A stretch of DNA of 64,000 nucleotides from an uncultured Collinsella sp. (GCA_900757495.1 CAAENX010000014.1:186001-250000); one strand, 5' to 3'. Shown: positions 7,593-17,131, counted from the stretch's first letter. The notes: a model not told the origin generated them from the letters alone. Numbers and translations are program-made.

Positions 7593-8509
7593 CCTTTGAC
7601 CTGTACGATTCCGTCGACTCGTTTATCGCCTACATCGCACGTGTCGAGGGGCTCTCTCCCAATACGGTGACTGCCTATGGATCGCGGTTGGAGCGCTTTG
7701 CTGCCTGGTGCGAGCGTACGGGTATCGATGCGCGTATGGCCGACGTGCGTACCGTCCGCGCGTATTTGGCCGAGCTTTCGCGCGAGCAGGTGGCGCCTCG
7801 CACCCTTGCGGCGCATCTGTCGGCTATACGATCTCTCTATCGATGGATGGCTGCCGAGGGAATCGTGGAGGGTGATGCGGTCTCGGCGATTTCCTCGCCC
7901 AAGCTGCCGCGCGACCTGCCCGGGGTGCTGACGACCCAGCAGGTCGAGGCGCTCCTCAAAGCCCCCGACACCTCAACACCCGCGGGACTGCGCGATGCGG
8001 CGATGCTTGAGCTTCTTTATGCATCCGGCGCGCGCATCTCAGAGCTTGCGGCGCTCAATGCGGAATCCATCTCATGGTCCGAGCGCACGCTGCGGCTATG
8101 GGGCAAGGGGAGCAAGGAACGTATCGTTCCTCTGTATCGTCGCGCACTCGAGGCGACACGCACCTATGTCGAGGAGGGGAGACCGGCGCTGCTCACGCAG
8201 GCAATGCGCCGCGAAGCCGCAGCCGGCCTGCATCCGCTGTTTATTTCTGCTCGCGGCAATCGCATGAGTGCCGCTATGCTCAGACGACGGTTCCATATGC
8301 TGGCGACGCTCGCCGGCATCCCTGCCGACATTGCCCCGCATGCGATGCGCCACACCTTTGCGACCGATCTGCTCGAGGGTGGCGCGGATCTGCGCTCGGT
8401 TCAAGAGCTGCTGGGTCACGCGAGCCTGTCCACGACGCAGATCTACACGCATCTCACGCCCGACCGGCTTAAGCGCGCCGTGACCCAAGCCCATCCCCGG
8501 GGCGAGTAA
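7589..8509 (+). CDS. xerC: Tyrosine recombinase XerC/XerD, non-standard start
   Basis: Site-specific recombinase for chromosome dimer resolution. The catalytic set is visible: Arg in GARISELAAL, Lys in GKGSKERIVPL, HAMRHTFATDLLEGG (His-x-x-Arg), LLGHASLSTTQIYTH (His) and the Tyr of IYTHL. The N-terminal SAM-like DNA-binding domain needs the residues before GTG 7667 (FDLYDSVDSFIAYIARVEGL), which are encoded in frame, but no ATG/GTG/TTG precedes them. An ATA at 7589 overlaps the trmFO TAG and lies 9 nt after GGAGG (7575-7579); CTG 7601 is the other option. I give 7589 (306 residues, normal Xer length). The trmFO neighbourhood argues for XerC, but sequence alone does not separate it from XerD. 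Confidence 0.85.
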   Translation: MAFDLYDSVDSFIAYIARVEGLSPNTVTAYGSRLERFAAWCERTGIDARMADVRTVRAYLAELSREQVAPRTLAAHLSAIRSLYRWMAAEGIVEGDAVSAISSPKLPRDLPGVLTTQQVEALLKAPDTSTPAGLRDAAMLELLYASGARISELAALNAESISWSERTLRLWGKGSKERIVPLYRRALEATRTYVEEGRPALLTQAMRREAAAGLHPLFISARGNRMSAAMLRRRFHMLATLAGIPADIAPHAMRHTFATDLLEGGADLRSVQELLGHASLSTTQIYTHLTPDRLKRAVTQAHPRGE

Positions 8510-8555
8510 GCTGGGTGGCTCACGTTGTGCTTAGGTGTGTGGTTTTGATTGCGGG

Positions 8556-8584
8556 TTGGCAGGAAGAGGTAATCCTGCTATCAT
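8556..8584 (+). promoter_or_regulatory. Predicted rpsB-tsf promoter
   Basis: TTGGCA (8556-8561) and TATCAT (8579-8584) are separated by 17 nt. They lie about 140 nt upstream of rpsB, leaving a long GC-rich leader that may carry S2 autoregulation. I could not assign a specific structure. Confidence 0.55.
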
Positions 8585-8725
8585 TCATCGGGTTGCTTCA
8601 CGGCAACAGGTTTTTATCACGCACGCGCGGCTACTTCATACCGTGGTGCCCGGGCTTTGGTAGCACATGTCCGGGTTGGTTTTGGAGGATGACCCCGCGC
8701 GGAGGCAAACCACAGGAGGTTTAAC

Positions 8726-9454
8726 ATGGCTACCAAGATTAATATCCGCACCCTGCTCGAGGCCGGCTGCCACTTCGGTCACCAGACCCGTCGCTGGAAC
8801 CCCAAGATGAAGCCGTTCATCTTCGGTGAGCGCAACGGCATCTACATCCTCGACCTCAAGCAGACCATCCTTGACGCCGACCAGGCCTACACTTTCGTCA
8901 AGAATGTCGCCAAGGGTGGCAACGTGCTGTTCGTCGGCACCAAGAAGCAGGCTCAGGAGGCCGTCAAGAACGCCGCTGAGCGCGCCAACATGCCTTACAT
9001 CAACCAGCGTTGGCTCGGCGGCATGCTGACCAACTTCGTCACCATCCGCTCTCGCATCAACCGCATGGAGGAGCTCGAGGCCATGGTCGAGGACGGCCGC
9101 ATGGCAGTGCTCCCCAAGAAGGAGCAGGCTGTGCTCGGTAAGGAGCTCACCAAGCTCCAGACCAACCTCGGTGGCGCCCGCGACATGAAGGGTCTGCCCC
9201 AGGCTCTCTTCGTTATCGACACCAAGCGCGAGGAGAACGCCATCAAGGAGGCCCAGCGCCTGAACATCCCCGTCGTCGCTCTGATCGACACCAACTCCGA
9301 TCCCGACGAGGTCGAGTACGGCATCCCCTGCAACGATGACGCTATCTCCGCTGTCACCCTTATGTGCGAGCTCATGGCTGACGCCTGCCTCGCTGGCTCC
9401 GGCAAGGAGCAGGTCTCCGAGGCCGAGATGGCCGCTGAGCCCAAGGCCAAGTAA
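8726..9454 (+). CDS. rpsB: 30S ribosomal protein uS2
   Basis: 242-residue uS2. Family segments are [61 protein letters not shown] and [26 protein letters not shown] ends 6 nt before the ATG. It is followed after 45 nt by tsf, the near-universal rpsB-tsf pair. Confidence 0.98.
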   Translation: MATKINIRTLLEAGCHFGHQTRRWNPKMKPFIFGERNGIYILDLKQTILDADQAYTFVKNVAKGGNVLFVGTKKQAQEAVKNAAERANMPYINQRWLGGMLTNFVTIRSRINRMEELEAMVEDGRMAVLPKKEQAVLGKELTKLQTNLGGARDMKGLPQALFVIDTKREENAIKEAQRLNIPVVALIDTNSDPDEVEYGIPCNDDAISAVTLMCELMADACLAGSGKEQVSEAEMAAEPKAK

Positions 9455-9499
9455 ATCAGTCTTAGTTAATTCTTTTTCATCTCTTTGAAAGGAACCACA

Positions 9500-10369
9500 A
9501 TGGCCCAGATTACCGCCGCTATGGTCAAGCAGCTCCGCGAGATGACCGACTCCCCGATGATGGAGTGCAAGAAGGCTCTCGTCGAGGCTGACGGCGACAT
9601 GGACGCCGCTGTCGACGTTCTGCGCAAGAACGGCCTCGCCAAGGCTGCCAAGAAGGCTGGCCGTGAGACCAACGAGGGCGCTGTCGCTGCGTTCGTCTCT
9701 GAGGACGGCAAGACCGGCGCTCTGCTCGAGCTCTCCTGCGAGACCGACTTCGTCGGCTCCAACGCCAAGTTCACCGGCTTTGCTTCCAAGGTCGCTGAGG
9801 TTGTCGCTACCACCGAGCCTGCTGACGTCGACGCTCTGCTCGAGAAGCCGATGGGCGAGGAGACCGTTTCCTCCGAGCTCACCGAGATGATTCACATCAT
9901 GGGCGAGAACATGAAGATCTCCCGTTTCGCTGCCCGCAAGGCCGAGAATGGCGCTCTCGCTTCTTACATCCACATGGGTGGTAAGATCGGCGTCCTCGTC
10001 GAGTTCGCTTTCGAGAAGGCTGAGACCTCTCAGGCTGAGTCCTTCAAGACCTTTGCTCACGACGTTGCCCTTCAGGTTGCCGCCGTCGCCCCGATCTGCG
10101 CTACCCGCGATCAGGTTCCGGCCGAGACCGTCGAGCACGAGAAGCAGATCTACATGGCTCAGGCTGCCGAGTCCGGCAAGCCCGAGGCTATCCAGGAGAA
10201 GATGGCTGTTGGCCGTCTGGAGAAGTTCTACAAGCAGTCCGTGCTCACCGAGCAGGAGTTCATCAAGGACAGCTCCCTCACCATCAAGAAGTACGCTGAG
10301 CAGGTCTCCAAGGAGCTCGGCGACACCATTACCGTCGTTGCCTTTGACCGTCTGGTCCGTGGCGAGTAA
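9500..10369 (+). CDS. tsf: Elongation factor Ts
   Basis: 289-residue EF-Ts, the nucleotide exchange factor for EF-Tu. The N-terminal UBA-like domain and the signature MTDSPMMECKKALVEADGD are followed by the exchange core (LLELSCETDFVGSN). ATG 9500 has GAAAGGA upstream; an earlier in-frame TTG (9485) lies before that site and is rejected. A strong terminator follows. Confidence 0.97.
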   Translation: MAQITAAMVKQLREMTDSPMMECKKALVEADGDMDAAVDVLRKNGLAKAAKKAGRETNEGAVAAFVSEDGKTGALLELSCETDFVGSNAKFTGFASKVAEVVATTEPADVDALLEKPMGEETVSSELTEMIHIMGENMKISRFAARKAENGALASYIHMGGKIGVLVEFAFEKAETSQAESFKTFAHDVALQVAAVAPICATRDQVPAETVEHEKQIYMAQAAESGKPEAIQEKMAVGRLEKFYKQSVLTEQEFIKDSSLTIKKYAEQVSKELGDTITVVAFDRLVRGE

Positions 10370-10392
10370 ATAAGCTCTTGTAGCTGGTAATG

Positions 10393-10428
10393 AGCAGGCT
10401 GTGGGTTTTACTCACAGCCTGCTTTTTC
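10393..10428 (+). terminator. rpsB-tsf operon terminator
   Basis: AGCAGGCTGTG (10393-10403) pairs perfectly with CACAGCCTGCT (10413-10423), followed by a T-run. Confidence 0.93.
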
Positions 10429-10486
10429 ATGGCTCCCCGTTAAGCCTTTGATATTATGTTGTGAGTCTAATTAAAGGAGGATCGCT

Positions 10487-11209
10487 TTGTCCGACATCCG
10501 ATATAAACGCGTGCTTCTGAAGCTCTCCGGCGAAGCGCTGATGGGCGATGGCAACTACGGCATCGACCCCAAGGTTACCGATCATCTTGCCAAGCAGGTC
10601 AAGGAGCTGCTCGCCGTTGGTCATGAGGTCGGCGTCGTTGTCGGCGGCGGCAACATTTTCCGCGGCATGGCCGGCGCCGCCGGTGGTATGGAGCGCGCCC
10701 AGGCCGATTACATGGGCATGCTCGCTACCGTTATGAACGCGCTTGCCCTGCAGGATGCCTTTGAGCACAATGATGTTCCCTGCCGCGTGATGAGCGCTAT
10801 CCAGATGAACGAGATCTGCGAGCCCTATATTCGCCGTCGCGCCATCAACCACCTGTCCAAGGGCAACGTCGTAATCTTTGCCGCCGGATCGGGCAATCCG
10901 TACTTTACGACTGACACCGCCGCGGCCCTTCGCGCCTGCGAGATCGGTGCGGAGATTCTGATTAAAGCCACCAAGGTTGATGGCATCTACGACAAGGATC
11001 CCGTCAAGTGCGCCGACGCCGTCCGCTTTGACAAGATCACCTATCACGAGGTGCTCGTTCGCGGCCTGCAGGTTATGGATTCCACGGCTACGGCTCTTTG
11101 CCAGGACAACCGTATGCCCATTTTGGTCCTCAACATCGATGGCGAGGACACCGTCAAGCGCGCGCTCGCGGGTGAGCCCGTCGGCACGCTCGTCTATCAG
11201 GAGGATTAA
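10487..11209 (+). CDS. pyrH: UMP kinase
   Basis: 240-residue amino-acid-kinase-fold UMP kinase, which phosphorylates UMP to UDP. Motifs: [37 protein letters not shown] (here [17 protein letters not shown]) and [10 protein letters not shown]. It starts at a TTG with AAAGGAGG (10473-10480) 6 nt before it; no other start fits the conserved N-terminus. A TATTAT (10452-10457) upstream could be its -10 element. It begins the pyrH-frr-uppS-cdsA-dxr-rseP-ispG-proS cluster, in which genes are separated by 0-25 nt. Confidence 0.96.
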   Translation: MSDIRYKRVLLKLSGEALMGDGNYGIDPKVTDHLAKQVKELLAVGHEVGVVVGGGNIFRGMAGAAGGMERAQADYMGMLATVMNALALQDAFEHNDVPCRVMSAIQMNEICEPYIRRRAINHLSKGNVVIFAAGSGNPYFTTDTAAALRACEIGAEILIKATKVDGIYDKDPVKCADAVRFDKITYHEVLVRGLQVMDSTATALCQDNRMPILVLNIDGEDTVKRALAGEPVGTLVYQED

Positions 11210-11211
11210 GC

Positions 11212-11748
11212 ATGGCAGAGAACATCACCGCCCACATGGACAAGTCGCTCGAGTCCCTCAAGCACAACTTCTCCAAGGTCCGTACTGGCCGCGCTAACGC
11301 CAACATCCTGTCCGACATTACCGTCGACTACTACGGTGTTCCTACGCCCGTCACGCAGGTTGCCGCCGTTAAGACCCCCGAGGCCCACATGCTGCTTATC
11401 GAGCCGTGGGATAAGGCGCTCATCAATGCCATCGTTAAGGCCATCAGCGCCTCCGACCTGGGCATTACCCCCAACTCCGATGGTACCGTCGTACGCCTGC
11501 CGTTCCCGGCTCCCACCGAGGAGCGTCGTCGCGAGCTCGTTAAGGAGTGCCGCGAGTACGCCGAGCAGGCTAAGGTCTCCATCCGCAACATCCGCCGCGA
11601 CTTTAACAACAAGCTCGAGCGCGACGAGGAGCTCACCGAGGACGATGTCCGTCGCGAGCAGGCCAAGGTCCAGAAGCATACCGATGAGTATGTCGCCAAG
11701 GTCGAGGAGCTTCTGAAGGAAAAAGAAGCCGAGGTCATGGAGATCTAA
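11212..11748 (+). CDS. frr: Ribosome recycling factor
   Basis: 178-residue RRF, which with EF-G splits post-termination ribosomes. The three-helix bundle has the signature LKHNFSKVRTGRANANIL, followed by VDYYGVPTPVTQVA and IRNIRRDFNNKLE. It sits 2 nt after the pyrH stop, with AGGAGG inside the pyrH end. Confidence 0.97.
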   Translation: MAENITAHMDKSLESLKHNFSKVRTGRANANILSDITVDYYGVPTPVTQVAAVKTPEAHMLLIEPWDKALINAIVKAISASDLGITPNSDGTVVRLPFPAPTEERRRELVKECREYAEQAKVSIRNIRRDFNNKLERDEELTEDDVRREQAKVQKHTDEYVAKVEELLKEKEAEVMEI

Positions 11749-11749
11749 G

Positions 11750-12544
11750 GTGCAATACGACGAGCATAAACTGGTCGAGTACTTTGCCGACGCCCCTGCG
11801 GGCGTCGGTTTTTCCGACCTTGACCTCAATAACATTCCGCACCATATTTCGTGCATCATGGACGGCAACGGCCGTTGGGCCACGGCGCGCGGTCTTGCCC
11901 GCACCGAAGGCCACAAGGCCGGCATCGTCTCGCTGCGCGAGGTCATTACCGCCTGCGTGCGCCTGGGCGTCGACGTGCTTTCGGCCTATGCGTTTTCGAC
12001 CGAAAACTGGAATCGCCCGCAGCACGAAGTCAACGTTTTGATGCACTTGTTTGCCAAGACGTTTATCGATGAGCTACCGCTGCTTAAGCGCGAGAACGTT
12101 CGCGTTGTCTTTTTGGGTGATATTTCCGCGCTGCCCAAGAAGACCCGCGACGTCTTTGAGCGCGGCCTTGCCGAGTGCGCCGACCATACCGGTATGACGC
12201 TGGCGCTGGCCGTTAACTACGGTGCCCGTGCCGAGATCACCCGTGCTGTCCGCCAGATTGCACTTGATGCCGCCGCTGGTAAGATCGATCCCGCCGCTAT
12301 CGACGATGATATGGTTGCTTCGCACCTGTACACCGCCGGTCTTCCCGATCCGGAGCTCGTGATTCGCACTTCTGGCGAGTTGCGTCTTTCGAACTACCTG
12401 CTGTGGCAGGTCGCCTATTCCGAGTTCTATGTCACCGATACCTATTGGCCCGACTTTGATCGTTGGGGCCTTGTCGACGCCATTTTGGCCTACCAGGGTC
12501 GCGACCGCAGGTTTGGTGGACTGAGTAAGACCGAGGAGGCTTAA
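11750..12544 (+). CDS. uppS: Isoprenyl (undecaprenyl) diphosphate synthase
   Basis: 264-residue cis-prenyltransferase making the C55 lipid carrier for peptidoglycan and other surface polymers. The catalytic-Asp motif HISCIMDGNGRWATARGL, the AYAFSTENWNRP motif and the C-terminal RTSGELRLSNYLLWQVAYSE are all present. It starts with GTG one base after the frr stop. An N-terminal extension of about 30 residues before the catalytic motif is longer than in E. coli. A product shorter or longer than C55 cannot be excluded from sequence. Confidence 0.94.
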   Translation: MQYDEHKLVEYFADAPAGVGFSDLDLNNIPHHISCIMDGNGRWATARGLARTEGHKAGIVSLREVITACVRLGVDVLSAYAFSTENWNRPQHEVNVLMHLFAKTFIDELPLLKRENVRVVFLGDISALPKKTRDVFERGLAECADHTGMTLALAVNYGARAEITRAVRQIALDAAAGKIDPAAIDDDMVASHLYTAGLPDPELVIRTSGELRLSNYLLWQVAYSEFYVTDTYWPDFDRWGLVDAILAYQGRDRRFGGLSKTEEA

Positions 12545-12546
12545 TC

Positions 12547-13461
12547 GTGTCCGAACGTCCCAAGGCATCCGCTCCCCAGGCGCCTACTTCCGCGAGGCCT
12601 GCGCGTAAGGCTGCCACTGCAGGAGCGCCTACAGCGAAGGGCAGCTCCGGTTCGTGGCTGGCGGGCTTTATCACCCGTGCCGCCGCCGGTATCGTTTATG
12701 CCGTTGTCTTTATCCTGTGCCTGGTTTTGGGTATTGTTCCCACGGCCATCTTCGTGTCCGTCATGAGCGGTCTGTGCTGCTATGAGTTCTTCCGCATGAC
12801 GAGGCTCGACGGCAAGGTTGCCAACGAGCGCCTTGGTATCGCTGCCGCCGTGCTCTTTCCGCTCTCGGCACTGGGCGATTCGCTGCTGTTGAACGCCCTG
12901 CTGTTCGCTTTGATGCTTGCGGTTGGTATCTGGTATGTCTGGTCTCCGCGCACTCGCATCTCCGACGTTGCCGTGACGCTCATGGGCCCTATCTACACTG
13001 GCTTTATGCTGTCGGCCATCGTGCTGTTGCGCGATGCCGTGCCCGGTTTTGCCGGCGCCCTGCTTTCGGTGGGCGTTTGCGCATCCCTTTGGGTCTCCGA
13101 CTCGTTTGCCTACATCGTGGGCAGCCGCATCGGTAGGCATAAGATGGTCCCCAAGATCTCTCCCAAAAAGAGCTGGGAAGGCTTTGTGGGCGGCATTTTG
13201 GGCTCTGTCTTGATCTGGCTCATCCTGTGGGCGACGCACTTCTATAAGCTGAGCTTGCCCTATGCACTGCTGTGCGGCGTGGTCGTCTCCATCCTGGGCG
13301 TTATCGGCGACCTCATCGAGTCGCGTATCAAGCGCGGTGTGGGCGTCAAAGATTCCGGTAATCTCATCCCGGGTCACGGAGGCATGCTCGACCGCAGCGA
13401 TTCGCTCATCTTTGGCTGCATTACTGCACAGCTGCTGCTGATGATCGAAGGCGTGCTGTAA
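12547..13461 (+). CDS. cdsA: Phosphatidate cytidylyltransferase
   Basis: 304-residue integral membrane CDP-diacylglycerol synthase (CTP + phosphatidate). The C-terminal signature is visible as KISPKKSWEGFVGG plus GDLIESRIKRGVGVKD and LIPGHGGMLDRSDSL. About eight hydrophobic segments span residues 38-304. The first 35 residues form an Ala/Pro/Lys-rich cytoplasmic tail. GTG start. Its stop overlaps the dxr start (TAATG). Confidence 0.94.
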   Translation: MSERPKASAPQAPTSARPARKAATAGAPTAKGSSGSWLAGFITRAAAGIVYAVVFILCLVLGIVPTAIFVSVMSGLCCYEFFRMTRLDGKVANERLGIAAAVLFPLSALGDSLLLNALLFALMLAVGIWYVWSPRTRISDVAVTLMGPIYTGFMLSAIVLLRDAVPGFAGALLSVGVCASLWVSDSFAYIVGSRIGRHKMVPKISPKKSWEGFVGGILGSVLIWLILWATHFYKLSLPYALLCGVVVSILGVIGDLIESRIKRGVGVKDSGNLIPGHGGMLDRSDSLIFGCITAQLLLMIEGVL

Positions 13462-14648
13462 TGGCTTATCAGACCACCTACGGTCCCGATGGGCGTCTTC
13501 GTGTTGCCATTCTGGGCTGTACGGGCTCTATCGGCACTCAGGCGCTCGACGTGTGCCGTCAGCATGCCGATCGCCTGCAGGTGACAGCGCTTTCCGTTAA
13601 CTCCAGCACCTCCGAGCTCGTTGCCGCTGCCCGTGAGTTCTCGGTTCCGGCGGTTGCCGTGGCGGACGCCTCCCATGGCGCTGACGCGGTGCTGCAGGAA
13701 CTGCCCAAGGGCACGGAGCTCGGCGTTGGCGCACAGGCCGTGTGCGAGCTCGCATGCCGCGATGATGTCGACTGCGTGCTCGTGGCCATCGTGGGCGCTG
13801 CCGGTCTCGAGGCGAGCCATGCTGCTCTGTCCTCGAACAAGCGTCTTGCTCTGGCCAATAAGGAGTCGCTCGTCGTCGGTGGCGATCTGCTTATGCCGTT
13901 GGCGCAGCCGGGCCAGCTTATCCCGGTCGACTCCGAGCATTCCGCCATCTACCAGTGCTATCTGGGCGAAAATCCGCGCGAGGCTCACTGCATTTGGCTT
14001 ACCTGCTCGGGTGGCCCGTTCTTTGGCCGCACGCGTGATGAGCTCGATCGCGTGACGCGCGCCGATGCCCTGGCGCATCCCACGTGGGCTATGGGTGCCA
14101 AGATCACGATTGACTCCGCCACCCTCATGAACAAAGGTCTGGAGCGTATCGAGGCCATGCATCTGTTTGGCTGCGATCTTGATTTCATTAACGTGGTCGT
14201 GCAGCGCCAGTCTAAGATTCACTCCATGGTCGAGTTTGCCGACGGATCTGTGATGGCGCATCTCGGCGCCTCCGACATGCGCATTCCCATCCAGTTTGCC
14301 TTCTCGTATCCCGAGCGTTGGGATACGCCGGCTCCGCGTATTGATTTCCGTGAGTTGGGGCAGCTTACCTTTGACGCGGCCGATATGGATACCTTCCGCT
14401 GCCTTGCGCTGGCCGAACGTGCCGGCAAAACGGGCGGCACCATGCCATGCGTGCTCAATGCCGCCAACGAGGTCGCCGTCGATGCCTTCCTGCATGATGA
14501 CTGCAGCTTTACCGATATCGATCGCATTGTGGAATCCTGCATGGATGCTCACGATGTGCAGGCGGTCGATTCGTTTGAACAGCTTCGCGACATCGATGCG
14601 TGGGCGCGTGAAAAGGCCGCGCAGGTGCTCGCCGCAACCCGTTCTTAA
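13461..14648 (+). CDS. dxr: 1-deoxy-D-xylulose 5-phosphate reductoisomerase
   Basis: 395-residue DXR, the committed step of the MEP isoprenoid pathway, converting DXP to MEP with NADPH. The NADPH site is AILGCTGSIGTQALD. The metal/substrate loop is ALANKESLVVGG and PVDSEHSAIYQCYLG, where Asp and Glu bind the divalent metal. A Ser/His-containing C-terminal region ends with the family's helical domain. It overlaps cdsA by 1 nt. With ispG two genes later it marks an MEP-pathway cluster. Confidence 0.96.
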   Translation: MAYQTTYGPDGRLRVAILGCTGSIGTQALDVCRQHADRLQVTALSVNSSTSELVAAAREFSVPAVAVADASHGADAVLQELPKGTELGVGAQAVCELACRDDVDCVLVAIVGAAGLEASHAALSSNKRLALANKESLVVGGDLLMPLAQPGQLIPVDSEHSAIYQCYLGENPREAHCIWLTCSGGPFFGRTRDELDRVTRADALAHPTWAMGAKITIDSATLMNKGLERIEAMHLFGCDLDFINVVVQRQSKIHSMVEFADGSVMAHLGASDMRIPIQFAFSYPERWDTPAPRIDFRELGQLTFDAADMDTFRCLALAERAGKTGGTMPCVLNAANEVAVDAFLHDDCSFTDIDRIVESCMDAHDVQAVDSFEQLRDIDAWAREKAAQVLAATRS

Positions 14649-14673
14649 CCCATAAGGATTGCTTTTTCGTTTT

Positions 14674-16035
14674 ATGGATACTGTTCTGAGCGTTCTCTCA
14701 TCGGTCTTTTGGGGCCTGCTGATGCTTTCCGTCCTCGTGTTTTTGCACGAGGGCGGCCACTTTTTGGCGGCGCGTGCCTGCGGCGTCCGCGTTACTGAGT
14801 TCTTCTTGGGCCTGCCGTGCCGCTTTGATATCCATCACACATCGCGTCGCATTGGAACCAAGTTTGGCGTGACGCCGCTGCTGCTGGGTGGCTATGCTGC
14901 CATTTGCGGCATGGATCCGACCGACGTTTCGTGCGCCGACCGCGTGCTTGCGGCCATCTATCGCCACGGCCGTGTGACGGTGGCCGATCTTGCCGTCGAG
15001 CTCGAGCTTTCCGAGGAGGATGTGCTCGAGGCCTGTGCTTTGCTGTTGGGCTGGGGCTCCATCGCTCCCTGGTATGAAGAAGGGGAAAAGCCTTCGCCTA
15101 GTTACTATCCCACCAAGTACCAGACCCTGCCGCGCGACGCGGCGGGTTATACCACCTTTGACGGCCGTCGGTTCGATCGCGAGCATGCGACTGCCGAGGG
15201 CGATGTATGGGAACTGCTGTGCGGCGAGGCCGAATTCCTTGCACGCGAGCGCTCTCACACCTATTTGGGCCAGGGCTTTGTCAAACGTGCCTTTATGCTG
15301 CTTGCGGGCATTATCGTCAATATCCTGACGGGCTTTTTACTCCTTATGAGCATCTATTCCATCGCCGGTGTCACGGTGCCGGTGGATACCAATGTGATCG
15401 GCCAGGTTGACGAAGGCTCGATTGCCGCCTCGGCGGGAATCGAGGGCGGCGACGCGATCCTTTCGGTCGACGGAGTATCGTGCTCTACCTGGATGGACGT
15501 TTACGATGCCATCGGCAAGGCTGCCGGTAAGGACGATATCGCCATTGAGTACGAGCGTGACGGCAAGCAGCATTTGACCACGGTTGCGCTCAAAGAGGAT
15601 GAGCGCCTAGGCGTGTATGCCTCTACGCAGGTGGTTCGTTTAGACCCCATCACGTCCGCTCGTCTGTCGTTCTCCTATGTCGTGCAGACTGCGGAGGGCG
15701 TGATGCGCCTGCTCCAGCCGCAGCATACGATGGAGATTCTCGATCAGTCCTCTTCGATCGTGGGTATTAGCGTTATGTCTTCACAGGCCGCTGCTGCCGG
15801 CCCTGCCACGTTCCTTTCGTTTGCCGCCCTCATTTCGTTCTCGCTTGGCTTTATGAACCTGCTGCCCATCCCACCACTCGATGGCGGCAAGCTGGTCATC
15901 GAGATTATTCAGAAGATTGCGGGCCGCGAGCTTCCGCTCAAGGTCCAGACGATTGTGAGCTATGTGGGCATCGCGCTCTTTGCGCTGCTGTTTGTCTATA
16001 TGCTTCGTTCCGACATCCTTCGATTTATTCTGTAG
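14674..16035 (+). CDS. rseP: Site-2 metalloprotease RseP family with large insertion
   Basis: 453-residue intramembrane zinc protease (M50). HEGGH (residues 25-29) in the first membrane helix is the zinc motif, and NLLPIPPLDGG near residue 400 gives the second active-site element. A PDZ domain spans about residues 240-310 (starting VIGQVDEGSIAASAGI). Between LGGYAAICGM (residue 80) and FVKRAFMLLAGI (residue 202) there is an insertion of about 115 residues that usual RseP/RasP proteins lack. Its first part (ADRVLAAIYRHGRVTVADL...) looks like a small winged helix. ATG 14674 was chosen; the AAGGA site is 15 nt away, so initiation may be weak. It lies between dxr and ispG, as in Bacillus (dxr-rasP). 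Confidence 0.9.
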   Translation: MDTVLSVLSSVFWGLLMLSVLVFLHEGGHFLAARACGVRVTEFFLGLPCRFDIHHTSRRIGTKFGVTPLLLGGYAAICGMDPTDVSCADRVLAAIYRHGRVTVADLAVELELSEEDVLEACALLLGWGSIAPWYEEGEKPSPSYYPTKYQTLPRDAAGYTTFDGRRFDREHATAEGDVWELLCGEAEFLARERSHTYLGQGFVKRAFMLLAGIIVNILTGFLLLMSIYSIAGVTVPVDTNVIGQVDEGSIAASAGIEGGDAILSVDGVSCSTWMDVYDAIGKAAGKDDIAIEYERDGKQHLTTVALKEDERLGVYASTQVVRLDPITSARLSFSYVVQTAEGVMRLLQPQHTMEILDQSSSIVGISVMSSQAAAAGPATFLSFAALISFSLGFMNLLPIPPLDGGKLVIEIIQKIAGRELPLKVQTIVSYVGIALFALLFVYMLRSDILRFIL

Positions 16036-16048
16036 GGGAGTGTTTGGA

Positions 16049-17131
16049 TTGTCTTTATCCCATCCTTTGCCTCGCGAGCTGACGCGCCCCGTGCATGTGG
16101 GCGGCGTGCAGATCGGTGGCGGCGCGCCGGTGGTGGTCCAATCTATGACCTGCACCGATACCGCTGATGCCCAGGCAACGCTTGCGCAAGTGTGCGCGTT
16201 GGCGCAGGCTGGCTGCGATATCGTGCGCGTGAGCGTGCCCTCCGAGGCCGCGCTTGAGGGTTTCCGCACCATCTGTGCCGAGTCTCCGGTGCCGATTGTC
16301 GCCGATATCCACTTTAACCATAAGCTCGCCATTGGTGCCGTTGAGGCCGGTGCTGCCAAGCTGCGCATCAATCCCGGCAATATCGGCGATTGTGCCAAGG
16401 TTGACGCGGTGATCGATGCTGCGGGTGCCGCGGGCTGTGCGATTCGTATCGGCGTCAATGCCGGTTCGCTTGAGCAGGATATCGCCGAGCGCGACGACCT
16501 CACGCAGCCCGAAAAGCTCGTGATGTCGAGCGAGCGTTTCGTCAAGCATTTTGAAGACCGCGGCTTTACGAACATTGTGCTTTCGGCCAAGGCCCATAGC
16601 GTGGCCACGACGCTCGATACCTATCGAGCCCTGTCGCGTGAGATTCCCCACGTTCCGCTTCACCTGGGCGTAACTGAGGCAGGTACCAAGCTGCAGGGCA
16701 CCATCAAGAGCTCGGTGGGCCTTGGTATCCTGCTGTCTGAGGGTATCGGTGACACCATGCGCGTCTCGCTCACGGCCGATCCGGTTGAGGAGCCGCCGGT
16801 CGCCTGGGGAATTTTGCAGTCGTTGGGCCTGCGTCGCCGCGGCCCCGAGATTGTCTCGTGCCCCACGTGCGCCCGCTGTCAGGTTAACCTGATTCCTATC
16901 GCCGAGGAAGTAACCGAGCGGCTTAAGAACTATACCGCGCCGCTCTCGATTGCCGTCATGGGATGTGCCGTTAATGGCCCCGGTGAGGCTTCCGATGCCG
17001 ACCTGGGCGTTGCTTGCGGACGTGGTCAGGCCCTGCTCTTTTCGCATGGCCAGATCATTGGTAAAGTAGCTGAGGATCAAATTGTCGACGCGCTTATGGC
17101 CGAGGTCGACAAACTAATTGAGGAGAAATAA
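16049..17131 (+). CDS. ispG: 4-hydroxy-3-methylbut-2-enyl diphosphate synthase IspG
   Basis: 360-residue [4Fe-4S] enzyme converting MEcPP to HMBPP in the MEP pathway. The TIM-barrel N-terminus has VQSMTCTDTADAQAT and VADIHFNHKLA. The C-terminal cluster ligands are in SCPTCARCQVNL and MGCAVNGPGEASDADLG. TTG 16049 is chosen because GGGGAG (16035-16040) lies 8 nt upstream and the family begins just after it; the open frame extends back into rseP. It is immediately followed by proS. Confidence 0.95.
   Translation: MSLSHPLPRELTRPVHVGGVQIGGGAPVVVQSMTCTDTADAQATLAQVCALAQAGCDIVRVSVPSEAALEGFRTICAESPVPIVADIHFNHKLAIGAVEAGAAKLRINPGNIGDCAKVDAVIDAAGAAGCAIRIGVNAGSLEQDIAERDDLTQPEKLVMSSERFVKHFEDRGFTNIVLSAKAHSVATTLDTYRALSREIPHVPLHLGVTEAGTKLQGTIKSSVGLGILLSEGIGDTMRVSLTADPVEEPPVAWGILQSLGLRRRGPEIVSCPTCARCQVNLIPIAEEVTERLKNYTAPLSIAVMGCAVNGPGEASDADLGVACGRGQALLFSHGQIIGKVAEDQIVDALMAEVDKLIEEK

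Noticed and set aside
8515..8724. Short open frame between xerC and rpsB
   Set aside because: No ribosome binding site and no similarity; it covers the predicted promoter and leader of rpsB.
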